Assembly (NCBI RefSeq): GCF_028693135.1
Contig: NZ_JAQUVZ010000005.1
Location: forward strand, 1 to 64,000
Direction: 5' to 3'
DNA length: 64,000 nt
DNA from: Methanosarcina sp.
GTDB lineage: Archaea; Halobacteriota; Methanosarcinia; Methanosarcinales; Methanosarcinaceae
The translations under genes and the position numbers were made by a program. How positions within the stretch are numbered: position 1 is the stretch's first letter; each line of letters starts with the position of its first letter. Shown one piece after another: positions 26,724 to 36,633 of the stretch. A model generated the notes under the pieces. It had not been told where the DNA came from and did no database searches. It saw nothing but the letters and a program-made list of their open reading frames with translations.

Positions 26724-27560
26724 GTGAGGGATTTTACTTTAACGAAGTATGAAAGTTTGCTGCAGGCAATCAAAAAAACAAACTACTCTACCTGTTCTGT
26801 AGACGATTTTCTCAAAAACAAACCCGGAAAGTGTATCATCCTCAGACATGACGTGGACCGTGCGATAAATAGAAACCTTGCAATGGCTGAACTTGAGCAC
26901 AGCTATGGAATTAAATCAACATACTACTTCCGGCATATTGAAGAGACGTTCAAGCCTGATATCATTCTCCAGATGGCAGAAATGGGGCACGAAATAGGCT
27001 TCCATTACGAGGTTATGGATAAAGCAAACGGAGACCCGAAAAAAGCAATCGAGATCTTCAAAAAAGAACTAGAAGACCTCAGGAAAGTTACCGAAAACGT
27101 CACCGAAATAAACACGGTATGCATGCACGGGAACCCCTTAAAACCCTGGTCAAACAGGGACCTGTGGAAAGAGTATGATTTCAGGGATTTCGGGATTGTA
27201 GGGGAACCCTACCTCTCAATTGACTACAATAAAGTTTTTTATCTTACTGACACAGGAAGGACCTGGGCAGATTTGAAGATCAGGGTCAAGGACACTATTG
27301 ATAAGTCCGAAGGTAAGTCCGAAGTAAATGCAAAAGCAGATCCTAAGGCAATTTCTTCTACTGATGATGTAATCCACCTGATTCAAAGCGAAAAAGTTTC
27401 CCAGATCTGCCTGCTCGTGCACCCCAACCGGTGGTGCGAAGACTTTGGAGGCTGGACAAAAGAACTGCTGTTCCAGAACGTGAAAAATGTTGGGAAGGCA
27501 GGGATTGTGTGGTACAGGAGCAGGACCCAGAAAAAAGATACTATGACTGCGGGGCTTTAA
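26724..27560 (+). CDS. polysaccharide deacetylase-like protein
   Basis: This 278-residue protein has features of the NodB/CE4 deacetylase fold, which removes N-acetyl groups from polymeric sugars. The metal-binding pair is seen in LRHDVDRAINRN (His and Asp), with EMGHEIGFHYE (HxxxH type) later and a histidine in CMHGNP. It starts with GTG at 26724. The next gene, a FemAB-like protein, begins one base after the stop, so the two are coupled. In bacterial exosortase loci a deacetylase and a FemAB-like protein also occur together, which supports a joint role in glycan modification. Confidence 0.8.
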   Translation: MRDFTLTKYESLLQAIKKTNYSTCSVDDFLKNKPGKCIILRHDVDRAINRNLAMAELEHSYGIKSTYYFRHIEETFKPDIILQMAEMGHEIGFHYEVMDKANGDPKKAIEIFKKELEDLRKVTENVTEINTVCMHGNPLKPWSNRDLWKEYDFRDFGIVGEPYLSIDYNKVFYLTDTGRTWADLKIRVKDTIDKSEGKSEVNAKADPKAISSTDDVIHLIQSEKVSQICLLVHPNRWCEDFGGWTKELLFQNVKNVGKAGIVWYRSRTQKKDTMTAGL

Positions 27561-27561
27561 A

Positions 27562-28578
27562 GTGATTGAGATTACGGAGTCTATTGACCTGGAGAAATGG
27601 GAGAATTTTGTATCCAATCATCCGGAAGGGAACATTTTCCAGACCTGTGCAATGGCAGATGTATACAGGTCAACTAAAAACTATGAACCTATTTCGCTTG
27701 CTGCAATTGAGCCCGAAAGCGGAGTGATACTTGCAGTCCTGCAGGCGGTCATCATCAGAGACGCTCCTGGTTTTGTTGGGTCAATTTCCTCAAGGTCAAT
27801 CATCAACAACGGGCCTCTTTTTGTTGAAGGCAAAAAAGGGCTTGAAGCTCTTGAGATGTTGCTCAATTACTACGAGAAATTTCTGCACAACAGAGCAATC
27901 TACACACAGATCCGCAACCTCTGGGACACTGAGAACTCGAAAAACACCCTGGACTCTCTGGGATACCAGTATGAGCCCCACTTAAATTACCTGATAGATC
28001 TCAACCGTCCTGCTGAAAATATCTGGGGGGATATCCACAAACCCCGCAGAAAAGGAATAAACAGAGCTGAAAAAGTAGGAATTAAGGTTAGAAAAATAGA
28101 AACGAGAGACGAAATAAAAGATTGCTATAAAGTAATTGAGGAAACTTATAAAAACGTAAGGCTTCCCCTTGCAGACATCTCTCTCCTTGAAAGCGCTTTC
28201 GATAAACTTTCCTCTTCCGGACTTATAGATTTCTACCTTGCAACCCTAGAAGGCGAAGTTGTCGGCTCACGTGTGGTTTTGAAGTATAAGGGCATGGTGC
28301 ACGACTGGTACGCAGGTTCAAAACAGGAAATAAACTACGTAAACGAAGCCGTTGTCTGGCACATGCTCTCGGAATACGCAGGCAAAGAAAAAGTATTTGA
28401 TTTCGGGGGAGCTGGGCATCCGGACAAGCCTTACGGAGTAAGGGAATTCAAAAAACGGTTTGGCGGTGAGGAAGTGAATTATGGGAGATATGAGAAAATC
28501 CATGACAGGGGCAAAAAGGAACTTTTGAATTTAGGATTCAAGGCGTATAAGAAATTGAATCTGGCACGGGTATTGTGA
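27562..28578 (+). CDS. FemAB-like (GNAT-superfamily) ligase
   Basis: This 338-residue protein has the double GNAT-like fold of FemAB/FemX proteins. In bacteria these add amino acids from aminoacyl-tRNA to peptidoglycan precursors, and a subgroup accompanies exosortase loci. Supporting segments are NHPEGNIFQTCAMADVYR at the N-terminus, KPRRKGINRAEKVGIKVRKI in the middle, and the acceptor half FYLATLEGEVVGSRVVLKYK … WYAGSKQEINYVNEAVVWHM with FGGAGHPDKPYGVREFKKRF. Archaea lack murein, so a surface-glycan substrate is likely. The start is GTG, one base after the deacetylase stop. Confidence 0.82.
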   Translation: MIEITESIDLEKWENFVSNHPEGNIFQTCAMADVYRSTKNYEPISLAAIEPESGVILAVLQAVIIRDAPGFVGSISSRSIINNGPLFVEGKKGLEALEMLLNYYEKFLHNRAIYTQIRNLWDTENSKNTLDSLGYQYEPHLNYLIDLNRPAENIWGDIHKPRRKGINRAEKVGIKVRKIETRDEIKDCYKVIEETYKNVRLPLADISLLESAFDKLSSSGLIDFYLATLEGEVVGSRVVLKYKGMVHDWYAGSKQEINYVNEAVVWHMLSEYAGKEKVFDFGGAGHPDKPYGVREFKKRFGGEEVNYGRYEKIHDRGKKELLNLGFKAYKKLNLARVL

Positions 28579-28648
28579 AGATATTGCTGGGAAATTTGCA
28601 AATAATCCGAGTATTGGGGTTTATTATTTAGAATTTAGAGGGTAGGGT

Positions 28649-29101
28649 ATGAAAACGTTAAGGAAATTGAAGAAAAAAACGCTGAAATACTTTGCTAAAA
28701 ATCTACCCTGCTGCAGCCTCCGAATATTTTTGTATAAAAATTGTGGGTACAAGATCGGGAAGCAAACGTACATTGCAGAAGGTCTAACCGTTGCAGAAAA
28801 GCTGGAAGACACTGATAACCTGATCATTGGAAATCGGGTAGCAATCGGGCCAAACGTTATCCTGCTCACATCATCAGATCCAAACGATTCTCACATCAGG
28901 CCTTACGTAAAAACCCAGAGAGGTCGAATCTTAATTGAAGACGATGCCTGGCTTGGCGCTGGCTCCATAATCATGCCGGATATCACAATTGGCAAGGGAG
29001 CTGTAGTCGGAGCCGGATCAGTCGTTACAAAACATGTAGATCCCTATCATATCGTTGCAGGAGTGCCTGCTAAAACAATAAAAAAGGTTGAGATGCCGTG
29101 A
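28649..29101 (+). CDS. left-handed beta-helix O-acetyltransferase
   Basis: This 150-residue hexapeptide-repeat acyltransferase resembles WbbJ/maltose acetyltransferase. The repeats are visible (IGNRVAIGPNVILLTSSD; IEDDAWLGAGSIIMPDITIG; KGAVVGAGSVVTK), and the typical C-terminal VAGVPAKTIKKV is present. Members transfer acetyl groups to sugar hydroxyls. Its stop overlaps the next gene (GTGA at 29098-29101), so the two are translated together. It is probably a glycan-decorating enzyme. Confidence 0.88.
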   Translation: MKTLRKLKKKTLKYFAKNLPCCSLRIFLYKNCGYKIGKQTYIAEGLTVAEKLEDTDNLIIGNRVAIGPNVILLTSSDPNDSHIRPYVKTQRGRILIEDDAWLGAGSIIMPDITIGKGAVVGAGSVVTKHVDPYHIVAGVPAKTIKKVEMP

Positions 29102-30123
29102 ACATACTATTTGATATCGGACACCCAAAAGACGTAAATGTCTTTAAAAATGTGATCTGGAAGCTTCAAGAAAGGGGACACGAAATCAAGATAGTGGCAA
29201 GAACCAAAGAGAACACAAAAAGAGTACTTGAAGAATATGGGTTTGAGTATGAGGTATGCAAACATCATAAACAGATGGTAGGTAAGGCTTTCGGCATTAT
29301 CACAAATGACCTACATCTTTATAGAATCGCTAAAAAATTCCAGCCGGACATTTTTGTTAGCCCAGGATCTCCTTATTCAGCTCATGTAAGCCGACTACTT
29401 AATAAACCCCATATTGCTTTTTCGGATACTGAAATTGCAGGGCTTGTAATAAAGTTGACATTTCCTTTTACGGATAAGATCTACACGTCATCCAGTTTCT
29501 ATCTTGATCTTGGCCCAAAACAAGTGAGGTTCAATGGGTACTACGAACTGGCATATCTGCACTCAAGATATTTTACACCAAGCAAAGATGTACTTAAAAA
29601 ATACAATCTGGACGAAGGCTATATTATACTGCGCTTATCGGCACTTGCATCCCATCACGACATAGGAGCAAGAGGATTCACTTTCAGTTCCGAAGAGGAG
29701 TTAATCAGTTTTATTCGGGAGCTTGAAAGATATGGCCGGGTAATTATTTCTTCAGAGACAAAACAATGGAAGACTATCTCTGATTATGAGCTTAATTTCA
29801 AACCAGGAGACCTGCATGATATTCTCTACTATTCAAAGATGTGTATTGGCGAAGGGGCAACAATGGCTTCGGAAGCAGCTATACTTGGAGTTCCGGCAAT
29901 ATACGTTTCAAATACTCACAGAGGATATCTTGATGAATTAGAGTCCTACGGACTTGCATTTACTATTCAGAACAGAGAAGAAGCTCTTAAAAAAGCAATA
30001 TTACTATTGGATGATAATTCTTTGATACACAATTTCAAAGAAAAAAGAGAGAAGTTATTAAATGAAAAAATAGATGTTGTGGAATTCATGGTCAATGAAA
30101 TTGAAGGCGCATATAGATTATGA
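29098..30123 (+). CDS. DUF354-family glycosyltransferase-like protein
   Basis: This 341-residue protein matches the archaeal DUF354 group, which has a GT-B fold like UDP-GlcNAc 2-epimerase and MurG. The start MNILFDIGHPKDVNVFKNVI is typical, followed by a loop with SPGSPYSAHVSRLLNKPHIA. The C-terminal nucleotide-sugar half contains GEGATMASEAAILGVPAIYV. It starts with GTG overlapping the acetyltransferase stop. It probably transfers a sugar during assembly of the surface glycan; donor and acceptor are unknown. Confidence 0.82.
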   Translation: MNILFDIGHPKDVNVFKNVIWKLQERGHEIKIVARTKENTKRVLEEYGFEYEVCKHHKQMVGKAFGIITNDLHLYRIAKKFQPDIFVSPGSPYSAHVSRLLNKPHIAFSDTEIAGLVIKLTFPFTDKIYTSSSFYLDLGPKQVRFNGYYELAYLHSRYFTPSKDVLKKYNLDEGYIILRLSALASHHDIGARGFTFSSEEELISFIRELERYGRVIISSETKQWKTISDYELNFKPGDLHDILYYSKMCIGEGATMASEAAILGVPAIYVSNTHRGYLDELESYGLAFTIQNREEALKKAILLLDDNSLIHNFKEKREKLLNEKIDVVEFMVNEIEGAYRL

Positions 30124-30185
30124 AGAGTTAATAATTATTCAATTTCAATAGATTTTCATTAGTAGGGATGGAATAGGAGAACCAT

Positions 30186-31079
30186 ATGGTCGCAGAGCCC
30201 GATTATATTCTAACAACCCCGTGTAAAAATGAAGAACGTTCCCTTCCGGAGCTTGCAGAATCTATAATTAACCAAACGATAACCCCAAAACTCTGGCTCA
30301 TTGTAAACGATAACAGCACTGACAATTCTGCCGAAATTCTGAGGGATTTTGAAACTAAATATGACTGGATTCGTGTAATTACATCTGAAGGAACAAAAAG
30401 GGATCTTAGTTTTCATTACGCAAAAGTCGTCAGTGAAGGATTGTCGTTAGCTCTGGAGATAACCTCTGTTGATAAAATTTCTTTTGAGTATCTTGGCCTC
30501 ATTGATGCTGATATGATTTTAGAGAGAAGCTTTTTCGAAAAGATAATAGATAGATTTGAAAAAGATCCCTGTCTTGGTGTTGCGAGTGGTAGTACAGCAT
30601 ATATTGAAGCAGATAAACTCATCACTGAGAAAGGCAGAGAAAACCTACCCAATGGCGGCTTGAGAGTCTGGAGGCGGGAGTGCTTCATAGAAACTGGAGG
30701 CTTCCCCATAAGTTACTCAGCCGACTCCGTCTCAAACGTCCTTGCTGTTTTACACGGTTGGGATACAAAAAAGTTTGAAGATATTGTCGGGATTCAAACA
30801 CGCAGAACCGGCAGTGCTGAAGGTTTATGGAAGGGATACAGGACGAAAGGGGAGTCCGATTATTACAGAGATTACCATCCGCTTTATGCCTTGTTCAAAT
30901 TTGTGAAATACAGCTTCACACGTCCCTTCTACATCGGAATTGCATATATGGAAGGATATATAAACGGAATCGTTAAAATTCGAAAGAAAATAGACATTCC
31001 GGAAGTCAGACAGTACTATAGAAAAAAACATCTTGAAATCGGAAGGTACTATGCAGGAAAATTCAAGTTTAAGCTCTGA
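30186..31079 (+). CDS. glycosyltransferase family 2
   Basis: This 297-residue GT-A enzyme has the GT2 start (YILTTPCKNEERSLPELAES), the nucleotide-binding part (LIVNDNSTDNSAEILRDF) and the metal-binding acidic motif (YLGLIDADMILERSFFE). A C-terminal basic region (RPFYIGIAYMEGYINGIVKI) may be membrane-associated. GGAGAACC lies before the ATG. The last 29 bases overlap the following membrane gene. It probably adds the first or an early sugar to a lipid-linked oligosaccharide. Confidence 0.88.
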   Translation: MVAEPDYILTTPCKNEERSLPELAESIINQTITPKLWLIVNDNSTDNSAEILRDFETKYDWIRVITSEGTKRDLSFHYAKVVSEGLSLALEITSVDKISFEYLGLIDADMILERSFFEKIIDRFEKDPCLGVASGSTAYIEADKLITEKGRENLPNGGLRVWRRECFIETGGFPISYSADSVSNVLAVLHGWDTKKFEDIVGIQTRRTGSAEGLWKGYRTKGESDYYRDYHPLYALFKFVKYSFTRPFYIGIAYMEGYINGIVKIRKKIDIPEVRQYYRKKHLEIGRYYAGKFKFKL

Positions 31080-32658
31080 TGTTCAATATAATCCAGGTAG
31101 AAGAACCGAATTTTTGCTAATGGGATTATTGGTAATATTGAACATCATCATCAGAATTCCCAGCATACCCCATGAAAAAGGTTCTGATTCTTTCTTTATA
31201 CACTCACTTGCAAACTCCATCTCAAATTTTGGAGTTGCACAGTGGTGGATTAACTGGATGTCTGTCTTCGGGATGTATCCTTATTCTTACGCCAGTGCCG
31301 TTCCATTTACACTTTCAGGAATATCACAATTGACTGAAATCAGGATGGAAATTGTAATATTACTGTTCTGTGTTATTCTAGGTTTATTCAGCATATTTAC
31401 ATCTTATTCATTAGCAACAGTTCTCTATGATAACTTCCTGCATAGGTTCCTCTTTACAGCCATATTTTCTCTATCTGCAGGTACCTTGAACCTTACAACC
31501 TGGGAAATATCAACGCGTGCTCAAATTCTGGTTTTTTTTCCTTTCTTGATATATTTAGTTTTCCAAATAGTGAAATTAAAAGTCAGGTTTGTTCTGCTTT
31601 TCATCGCAACAGCATTATTACTGCTTGCAACTCACCATTTTGTTTACATGGGATTGTTTTATTCAGGCCTGATATTTATTATTGCTCTCATTTACAAGGT
31701 TAATTTGAGAAATAAATCTCTCCAGATCCAAAAAACCCAGCTCTGGAGCATCAATCTTAGTTACATATATATTTTAATTGTTTTTCTTCTTATACTTTTA
31801 ATCTTCTTATATGGTAGTAAATGGGGTTTAATAACTTCAGGCTCCAGATACGCCTGGATAATAGACATACTAATGATTACAGGCAGAAATGTAGGGTTTA
31901 TCTTACCACTTTCAGTTGGTGGTCTTATATATTACATTTTCAAAAAAGATAAGTTAATAGACGAGTGGGCAATTTTGATTTGTCTACTGCCTACATTGAT
32001 ATTTTCATTTAACCAAATTTATGGCTATCTGACTACACATTTCTTCCTCACCTTATTAGGATCCGTCGGGCTTTTTAATGTAATTAAAAATCAGAAACAA
32101 AATGGCAAAATTGTAGTTGCTGCTGTTATAATATTCTTAATATTAAATATAACATTCTCTACATTTTTTGCCCATTATCGTTTAGGAATAGGTGGGGGAA
32201 ATGATGAATGGTATATGAGTGAAGAAACATACACTACAGGAGAATGGATAAAAGAAAGTATTAGTTGGGATAAAAAGGTAGTATCAAATAGCATGCAGGG
32301 TGAACGATTGTTTGCGTCTTATGGAGGGAAGCCTGTGTTATATTTAGATGATATCAATAATTATATGAATGGATTTATAAAGTTAGATGAGAATAATATA
32401 GAGCAAATATCAGTATTTTCAAAGAGTTATTATCTAGACAATCCCTATGTTTTAAAACCCGGAACAACTACATCAGGCTCGTATAACTGGATTTGTCTAC
32501 ATTCAATTAATAGTGAGAACTCTCAAAATTTTATAGGTGGAAATAATATTTCATATTTTTTTGGAGATATGTATGTAAATAATCCTTTATTCAGTTCATT
32601 GCCTCAAAATAAAAATTCAATTTACAACAGTGGAAGAATGCAAATATGGGAGAATTAA
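31051..32658 (+). CDS. large polytopic membrane protein of the glycan locus
   Basis: This 535-residue protein has about 10-11 predicted membrane helices (residues about 17-380). A C-terminal extracytoplasmic domain of about 155 residues follows (ISWDKKVVSNSMQGERLFAS). The layout, with the early loop after helix 1 (RIPSIPHEKGSDSFFIHSLA), resembles GT-C enzymes that use polyprenyl-phosphate sugars, such as PMT/ArnT-like or Stt3-like proteins, or a Wzy polymerase. No WWDYG motif is seen, so a classical oligosaccharyltransferase is unlikely. I start at the ATG at 31051 (GGAAGG upstream), 29 bases inside the preceding gene. Confidence 0.7.
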   Translation: MQENSSLSSDVQYNPGRRTEFLLMGLLVILNIIIRIPSIPHEKGSDSFFIHSLANSISNFGVAQWWINWMSVFGMYPYSYASAVPFTLSGISQLTEIRMEIVILLFCVILGLFSIFTSYSLATVLYDNFLHRFLFTAIFSLSAGTLNLTTWEISTRAQILVFFPFLIYLVFQIVKLKVRFVLLFIATALLLLATHHFVYMGLFYSGLIFIIALIYKVNLRNKSLQIQKTQLWSINLSYIYILIVFLLILLIFLYGSKWGLITSGSRYAWIIDILMITGRNVGFILPLSVGGLIYYIFKKDKLIDEWAILICLLPTLIFSFNQIYGYLTTHFFLTLLGSVGLFNVIKNQKQNGKIVVAAVIIFLILNITFSTFFAHYRLGIGGGNDEWYMSEETYTTGEWIKESISWDKKVVSNSMQGERLFASYGGKPVLYLDDINNYMNGFIKLDENNIEQISVFSKSYYLDNPYVLKPGTTTSGSYNWICLHSINSENSQNFIGGNNISYFFGDMYVNNPLFSSLPQNKNSIYNSGRMQIWEN

Positions 32659-32676
32659 ACTGACGGACGTTCAAGA

Positions 32677-33780
32677 ATGAACTTAATATATTACTATCCA
32701 ATGGAAAACGGAGCTCCAGCTGAGGTTGGAAGAAATATTCTTAAAAGGTTACTTGATCATTCGGAAATCCTTCCGTTCGCTGAAATTAAATTATTTTGTA
32801 AAGAAAAAAATGTTCATGAAATTAGAAATAGCTTCGATCTGGATGTAATAACATATAAAAATTTAAACAAAATAACCAAGCATGATCTAGTACACATTCC
32901 GGTGTTGCCAACAATACTGCCAAATGCTAAATTTTTGCTATATCTTTATATTAAAGTCATAAAAAGAGGAAAATTAATTCTCCAGTATCATGGGGACGTA
33001 AGAAAAGAACTTAAATCGAGCTATAAAGATATTATATCACTGATTCATATTCTTACATATATATTTGTCCCACAAATATTAAGAAGCTCGGATCGAGTTA
33101 TCACACATTCATATTATATGAATGAGATTATAACTAAATATGGTGCAAAAAAGCTAGTTGTGATACCGAATGCAATAGATGAATACTGGTATCAAAAAGA
33201 GGCAGAAACTGAGGCAAAGTCAAGTAGGGTTATTGATCACAATAATTTCAATATATTTTATCACGGCAGGCTTTCTTGGGAGAAGGGGGTCGATGTCTTA
33301 ATTGAAGCATTTGGACATTACGCAATAAACAATCCAAACACAACTATTTATCTCGCTGGAGAAGGACCTCAAAAAAAGCAGTTGAAAGATTTATGCTCAA
33401 ACTTAGATATAGATAAACGAGTCATTTTCTTAGGTAATATAAACAAAGAAGAAATTGTGTTTTTTTTGAAAAATGTTGATGTAGCAATATATCCATCAAG
33501 ATTTGATAATTTTCCTCTGGCTGTCCTTGAAGCTCTAGCATGCGCTAATTGTCCTGTGTATTTCTCAAAAAATATAGGTATTTACGACTTTGTGATTCAG
33601 GATGGATTCAAGTTAAATTCTTTTGAACTAGATGTTGAAAATTTAATTAAGGTGTTGGATTCAGCTTCTTGTAGCACGAATAAAAACGTAGTAAATCAAC
33701 AGATACAATTTGCAATAAATTACACATGGGATCGAGTGATACTCAAATATATTGAATTATACCATGATGTTATAAATTAA
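32677..33780 (+). CDS. glycosyltransferase family 4
   Basis: This 367-residue GT-B retaining enzyme has the GT4 C-terminal signature: NIFYHGRLSWEKGVDVLIEA, IYLAGEGPQKKQLKDLCSNL, and the E-x7-E type motif in YPSRFDNFPLAVLEALACAN. The N-terminal half (MNLIYYYPMENGAPAEVGRN) starts the acceptor domain. It lies 18 bp after the membrane protein gene. Codon use is distinctly AT-rich compared with the genes at 27-30 kb. Confidence 0.9.
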   Translation: MNLIYYYPMENGAPAEVGRNILKRLLDHSEILPFAEIKLFCKEKNVHEIRNSFDLDVITYKNLNKITKHDLVHIPVLPTILPNAKFLLYLYIKVIKRGKLILQYHGDVRKELKSSYKDIISLIHILTYIFVPQILRSSDRVITHSYYMNEIITKYGAKKLVVIPNAIDEYWYQKEAETEAKSSRVIDHNNFNIFYHGRLSWEKGVDVLIEAFGHYAINNPNTTIYLAGEGPQKKQLKDLCSNLDIDKRVIFLGNINKEEIVFFLKNVDVAIYPSRFDNFPLAVLEALACANCPVYFSKNIGIYDFVIQDGFKLNSFELDVENLIKVLDSASCSTNKNVVNQQIQFAINYTWDRVILKYIELYHDVIN

Positions 33781-33819
33781 TAACTTTAAAGTGTTTAACC
33801 TTACTTTGTTGGAGGGAAT

Positions 33820-34935
33820 ATGAAAATAATTGTTGTCCATCCTGCACATATGGATTACAGGCAAGAGATCTTTGAGAGCCTGAATAAAAAATATGATACT
33901 ACATTTATCTTTACAAAGCAGGGGAGAGGTCAGGAAGGGGTTAAGGAAGAGCAGGCAAGTATTCCTCCAGAATGGAAAAGTAAAGTGTTAAAAAGTGACT
34001 TTTTAATTGGTCGAAAAGATATCGCCATGTATCTGAGATTGATTAAAGAACTCCTTTTTGGGAAGTATGATCTCATCCTAACATCAACGAACTGGTATAT
34101 ATGCTGGATAATGGCTAAGGTTCGTGGAAAGAAATTCGTCTTCATGACCGAATTTTGGCACTGGCAAGATACCTCATTTATAAGGAAGATTTTGAATAGA
34201 TTCACTAAGGTTGTTGTTAAAAATTCGGATTCAATCTTTGTGATGGGAACAAATGCATACCGATCATGCATAGAATTAGGAATAAAAGAAGAACGAGTGT
34301 TCATGCATCCGCAGTGTGCAATGGATTATAGTGAATTTCCTACGTTCAATCTGAGGACGAAACATAATCTGGAAAATAAAAAGATAATATTATTTTTAGG
34401 AAGAATTGTGAATATAAAAGGTTTGGATTATTTAATCGAATCTTTTTCGAGATTAGAATACGATGAGACAGATGCCTTTTTGATCATAGCCGGAGAAGGA
34501 CCTGAGCGTACAAAATACGAGAAACTCGCTAAAGAAAGAGGTATTAAAAACATCCTTTTTACTGGTAGGGTCTTAAAAAAAGATATATCGTCCTATTACA
34601 GCGCTTGCGATATTTTCGTTTTGCCGTCTATTTTCTATAAACAGTCATATGAGCCCTGGGGGTTGGTTATAAACGAAGCAATGGCTTTTAGTAAGCCTGT
34701 GATTGCTACTAATGCTGTTGGAGCCAGTGCCGATATGATCAAAAATGGTTATAATGGTTATGTTGTTAAAGAAAAAAATGTAGATAAGTTGTATAACTCT
34801 CTTAAAAATGTGTTAGCTAATGATGAAAACATGAAATTAATGGGGAAAAATTCTAGAACAATTTTTGAGATAAAAAATAACTACGGTTCTTTTTCTGAAA
34901 CTCTAAGTTTGTCCCTAGAACACGCAATAAAGTAA
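33820..34935 (+). CDS. glycosyltransferase family 4
   Basis: This 371-residue GT4 enzyme is marked by IILFLGRIVNIKGLDYLIES, FLIIAGEGPERTKYEKLAKE, and the donor-site motif YEPWGLVINEAMAFSKPVIA. The N-terminus MKIIVVHPAHMDYRQEIFES starts after GGAGGG at a good distance. It is similar to the other family 4 enzymes in the cluster only over the C-terminal domain, so it probably has a different acceptor. AT-rich like its neighbours. Confidence 0.9.
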   Translation: MKIIVVHPAHMDYRQEIFESLNKKYDTTFIFTKQGRGQEGVKEEQASIPPEWKSKVLKSDFLIGRKDIAMYLRLIKELLFGKYDLILTSTNWYICWIMAKVRGKKFVFMTEFWHWQDTSFIRKILNRFTKVVVKNSDSIFVMGTNAYRSCIELGIKEERVFMHPQCAMDYSEFPTFNLRTKHNLENKKIILFLGRIVNIKGLDYLIESFSRLEYDETDAFLIIAGEGPERTKYEKLAKERGIKNILFTGRVLKKDISSYYSACDIFVLPSIFYKQSYEPWGLVINEAMAFSKPVIATNAVGASADMIKNGYNGYVVKEKNVDKLYNSLKNVLANDENMKLMGKNSRTIFEIKNNYGSFSETLSLSLEHAIK

Positions 34936-34963
34936 CCTAAAGTATTGCTAGAGGTAGGAATTG

Positions 34964-36094
34964 ATGCTCCACAATGACTCTAAAAAATGTATACTCTCTA
35001 TTTGCGATATATCTCCAACTAAGTTTGGTTCTTTTGAAGAGTTTATCATTTCACTGACGGCGAAATTAAAGGAGAATAATTTTGAACATATAGTAATTTT
35101 CAGAGATAAACCTATCAAAAGCGTAGAAGATTCCCTTCTAAACTTAGGTGCAAAGATAGAGATTATTAAACCATCAAATAATAATATATGTAATGTTATT
35201 ACATTCTATAAAGTTATAAAGAAAAACAGGCCCGAAATTGTTCATTTTCATTTTTATCCCGTATACACAATTGTGAATTATTTAAAATTATTTACTAATA
35301 TAAGAATTGTATATACGGATCACATGGGTGGTAAAAAAACAAAAACATTTACAAAGAGATCATTACGCAAAATATACTATTTGACGAATTCGAAATTATT
35401 CGGGATTGGAATCGATAAGATTATTTGTGTGTCAAATTTTGTAAAATCTAAATATTCAAGAGAATACGGGATAAATTCTAAAAAGTTAGTTACTATATAT
35501 AATGGAATTAATACTGATAGATTTCAAAGAAAGTATGAAACTAAAAAGATAAAAGAAAAATTCAATATAACAACTGAATTTGTAGTAACGTGTGTAGGTC
35601 TAAGAAAAGAGAAAGGTGCTCATTATTTAATCGAAGCAGCACCGGCAATAATCAGAAAATATCCTAATGTTAGGTTTTTCTTAGTAGGTGAGGGTGAGTA
35701 TAAAAATTATCTTGAAGAGCGTATAAATGAACTAAATATCAAAAATTATTTTAAATTTACTGGCAATACCGACTCTATTGAAGATATTTATAGCATTTCT
35801 TCTTGCGTAGTAATACCAACTTTAGTCGAGGAATCTTTTTGTTTTGTTGCAGCAGAAGCAATGTCAGTAGGAACTCCTATTGTTGCATTTGATTCAGGAG
35901 CTATCAAGGAAATAATCTACAATAAAGAAAGCGTAATAATTAAAAATTCTAAATTACTGTCTGAAAAGATAATTGAATGTTTCAAAAGTGATGATCTTAA
36001 TATAAAAGGTGCTAGAGACCATGTGATAAAAAATTTATCACTTGATAAAAATGTCTGTAATCACGTCAAACTATACAAAGATTTATTGAAATAA
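34964..36094 (+). CDS. glycosyltransferase family 4
   Basis: This 376-residue GT4 enzyme shows VVTCVGLRKEKGAHYLIEAA, FFLVGEGEYKNYLEERINEL, and the motif PTLVEESFCFVAAEAMSVGT. The N-terminal domain contains HFHFYPVYTIVNYLKLF and TDHMGGKKTKTF. I use the ATG at 34964 (GAGGT upstream); a TTG three bases earlier is possible. It is the last gene before a 540-bp gap. Confidence 0.9.
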   Translation: MLHNDSKKCILSICDISPTKFGSFEEFIISLTAKLKENNFEHIVIFRDKPIKSVEDSLLNLGAKIEIIKPSNNNICNVITFYKVIKKNRPEIVHFHFYPVYTIVNYLKLFTNIRIVYTDHMGGKKTKTFTKRSLRKIYYLTNSKLFGIGIDKIICVSNFVKSKYSREYGINSKKLVTIYNGINTDRFQRKYETKKIKEKFNITTEFVVTCVGLRKEKGAHYLIEAAPAIIRKYPNVRFFLVGEGEYKNYLEERINELNIKNYFKFTGNTDSIEDIYSISSCVVIPTLVEESFCFVAAEAMSVGTPIVAFDSGAIKEIIYNKESVIIKNSKLLSEKIIECFKSDDLNIKGARDHVIKNLSLDKNVCNHVKLYKDLLK

Positions 36095-36633
36095 TTTAAC
36101 TGGAAGAGCTGATCCCAAAAATTAAAACTACTCCTCTGAATCGAATTTAGAATAATCAATCGAGCTTAGGATCATGAAACAGACATTCCGCATATGTACA
36201 CAGATGTAAAATTTATTTGCTGATTTGCCCACTATTATTCATTAAATGTGAGATTCGTTTATAAGTTACTGATATTGAGAACATAAGCGGCATTTTTGTG
36301 GACTTCTGCGGAAAGTGGGATGATAATAATTTTGAAATTGTTATTAATGTGAAGATAAACTTGGTTTTGGGATGAGCTCATACATAAATCTAAAAAATAG
36401 CAAGTTACTTCTCAACAAATAAAAGTTATCCGAGATAGTGAACTTCATGACTCGTTTTAGTAGGGACATCGTATAAAACATACTAGTGCTTTGATTCCCA
36501 AATAAATCCATTATTTGGTGAGGGATTTGTTGATCACGAGATGGATTTTGAAGTTTAGGTTTATGGATGTAATCTGGAATCGATACACTAGTATTAAATA
36601 TAAGTGTTTAGTGTTACTGTATGGAGTATGTGA
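36095..36633. other. intergenic region inside the glycan locus
   Basis: This 539-bp AT-rich spacer has no gene, RNA or IS end that I recognise. It separates the glycosyltransferase run from the flippase gene, which therefore likely has its own promoter. Confidence 0.4.
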
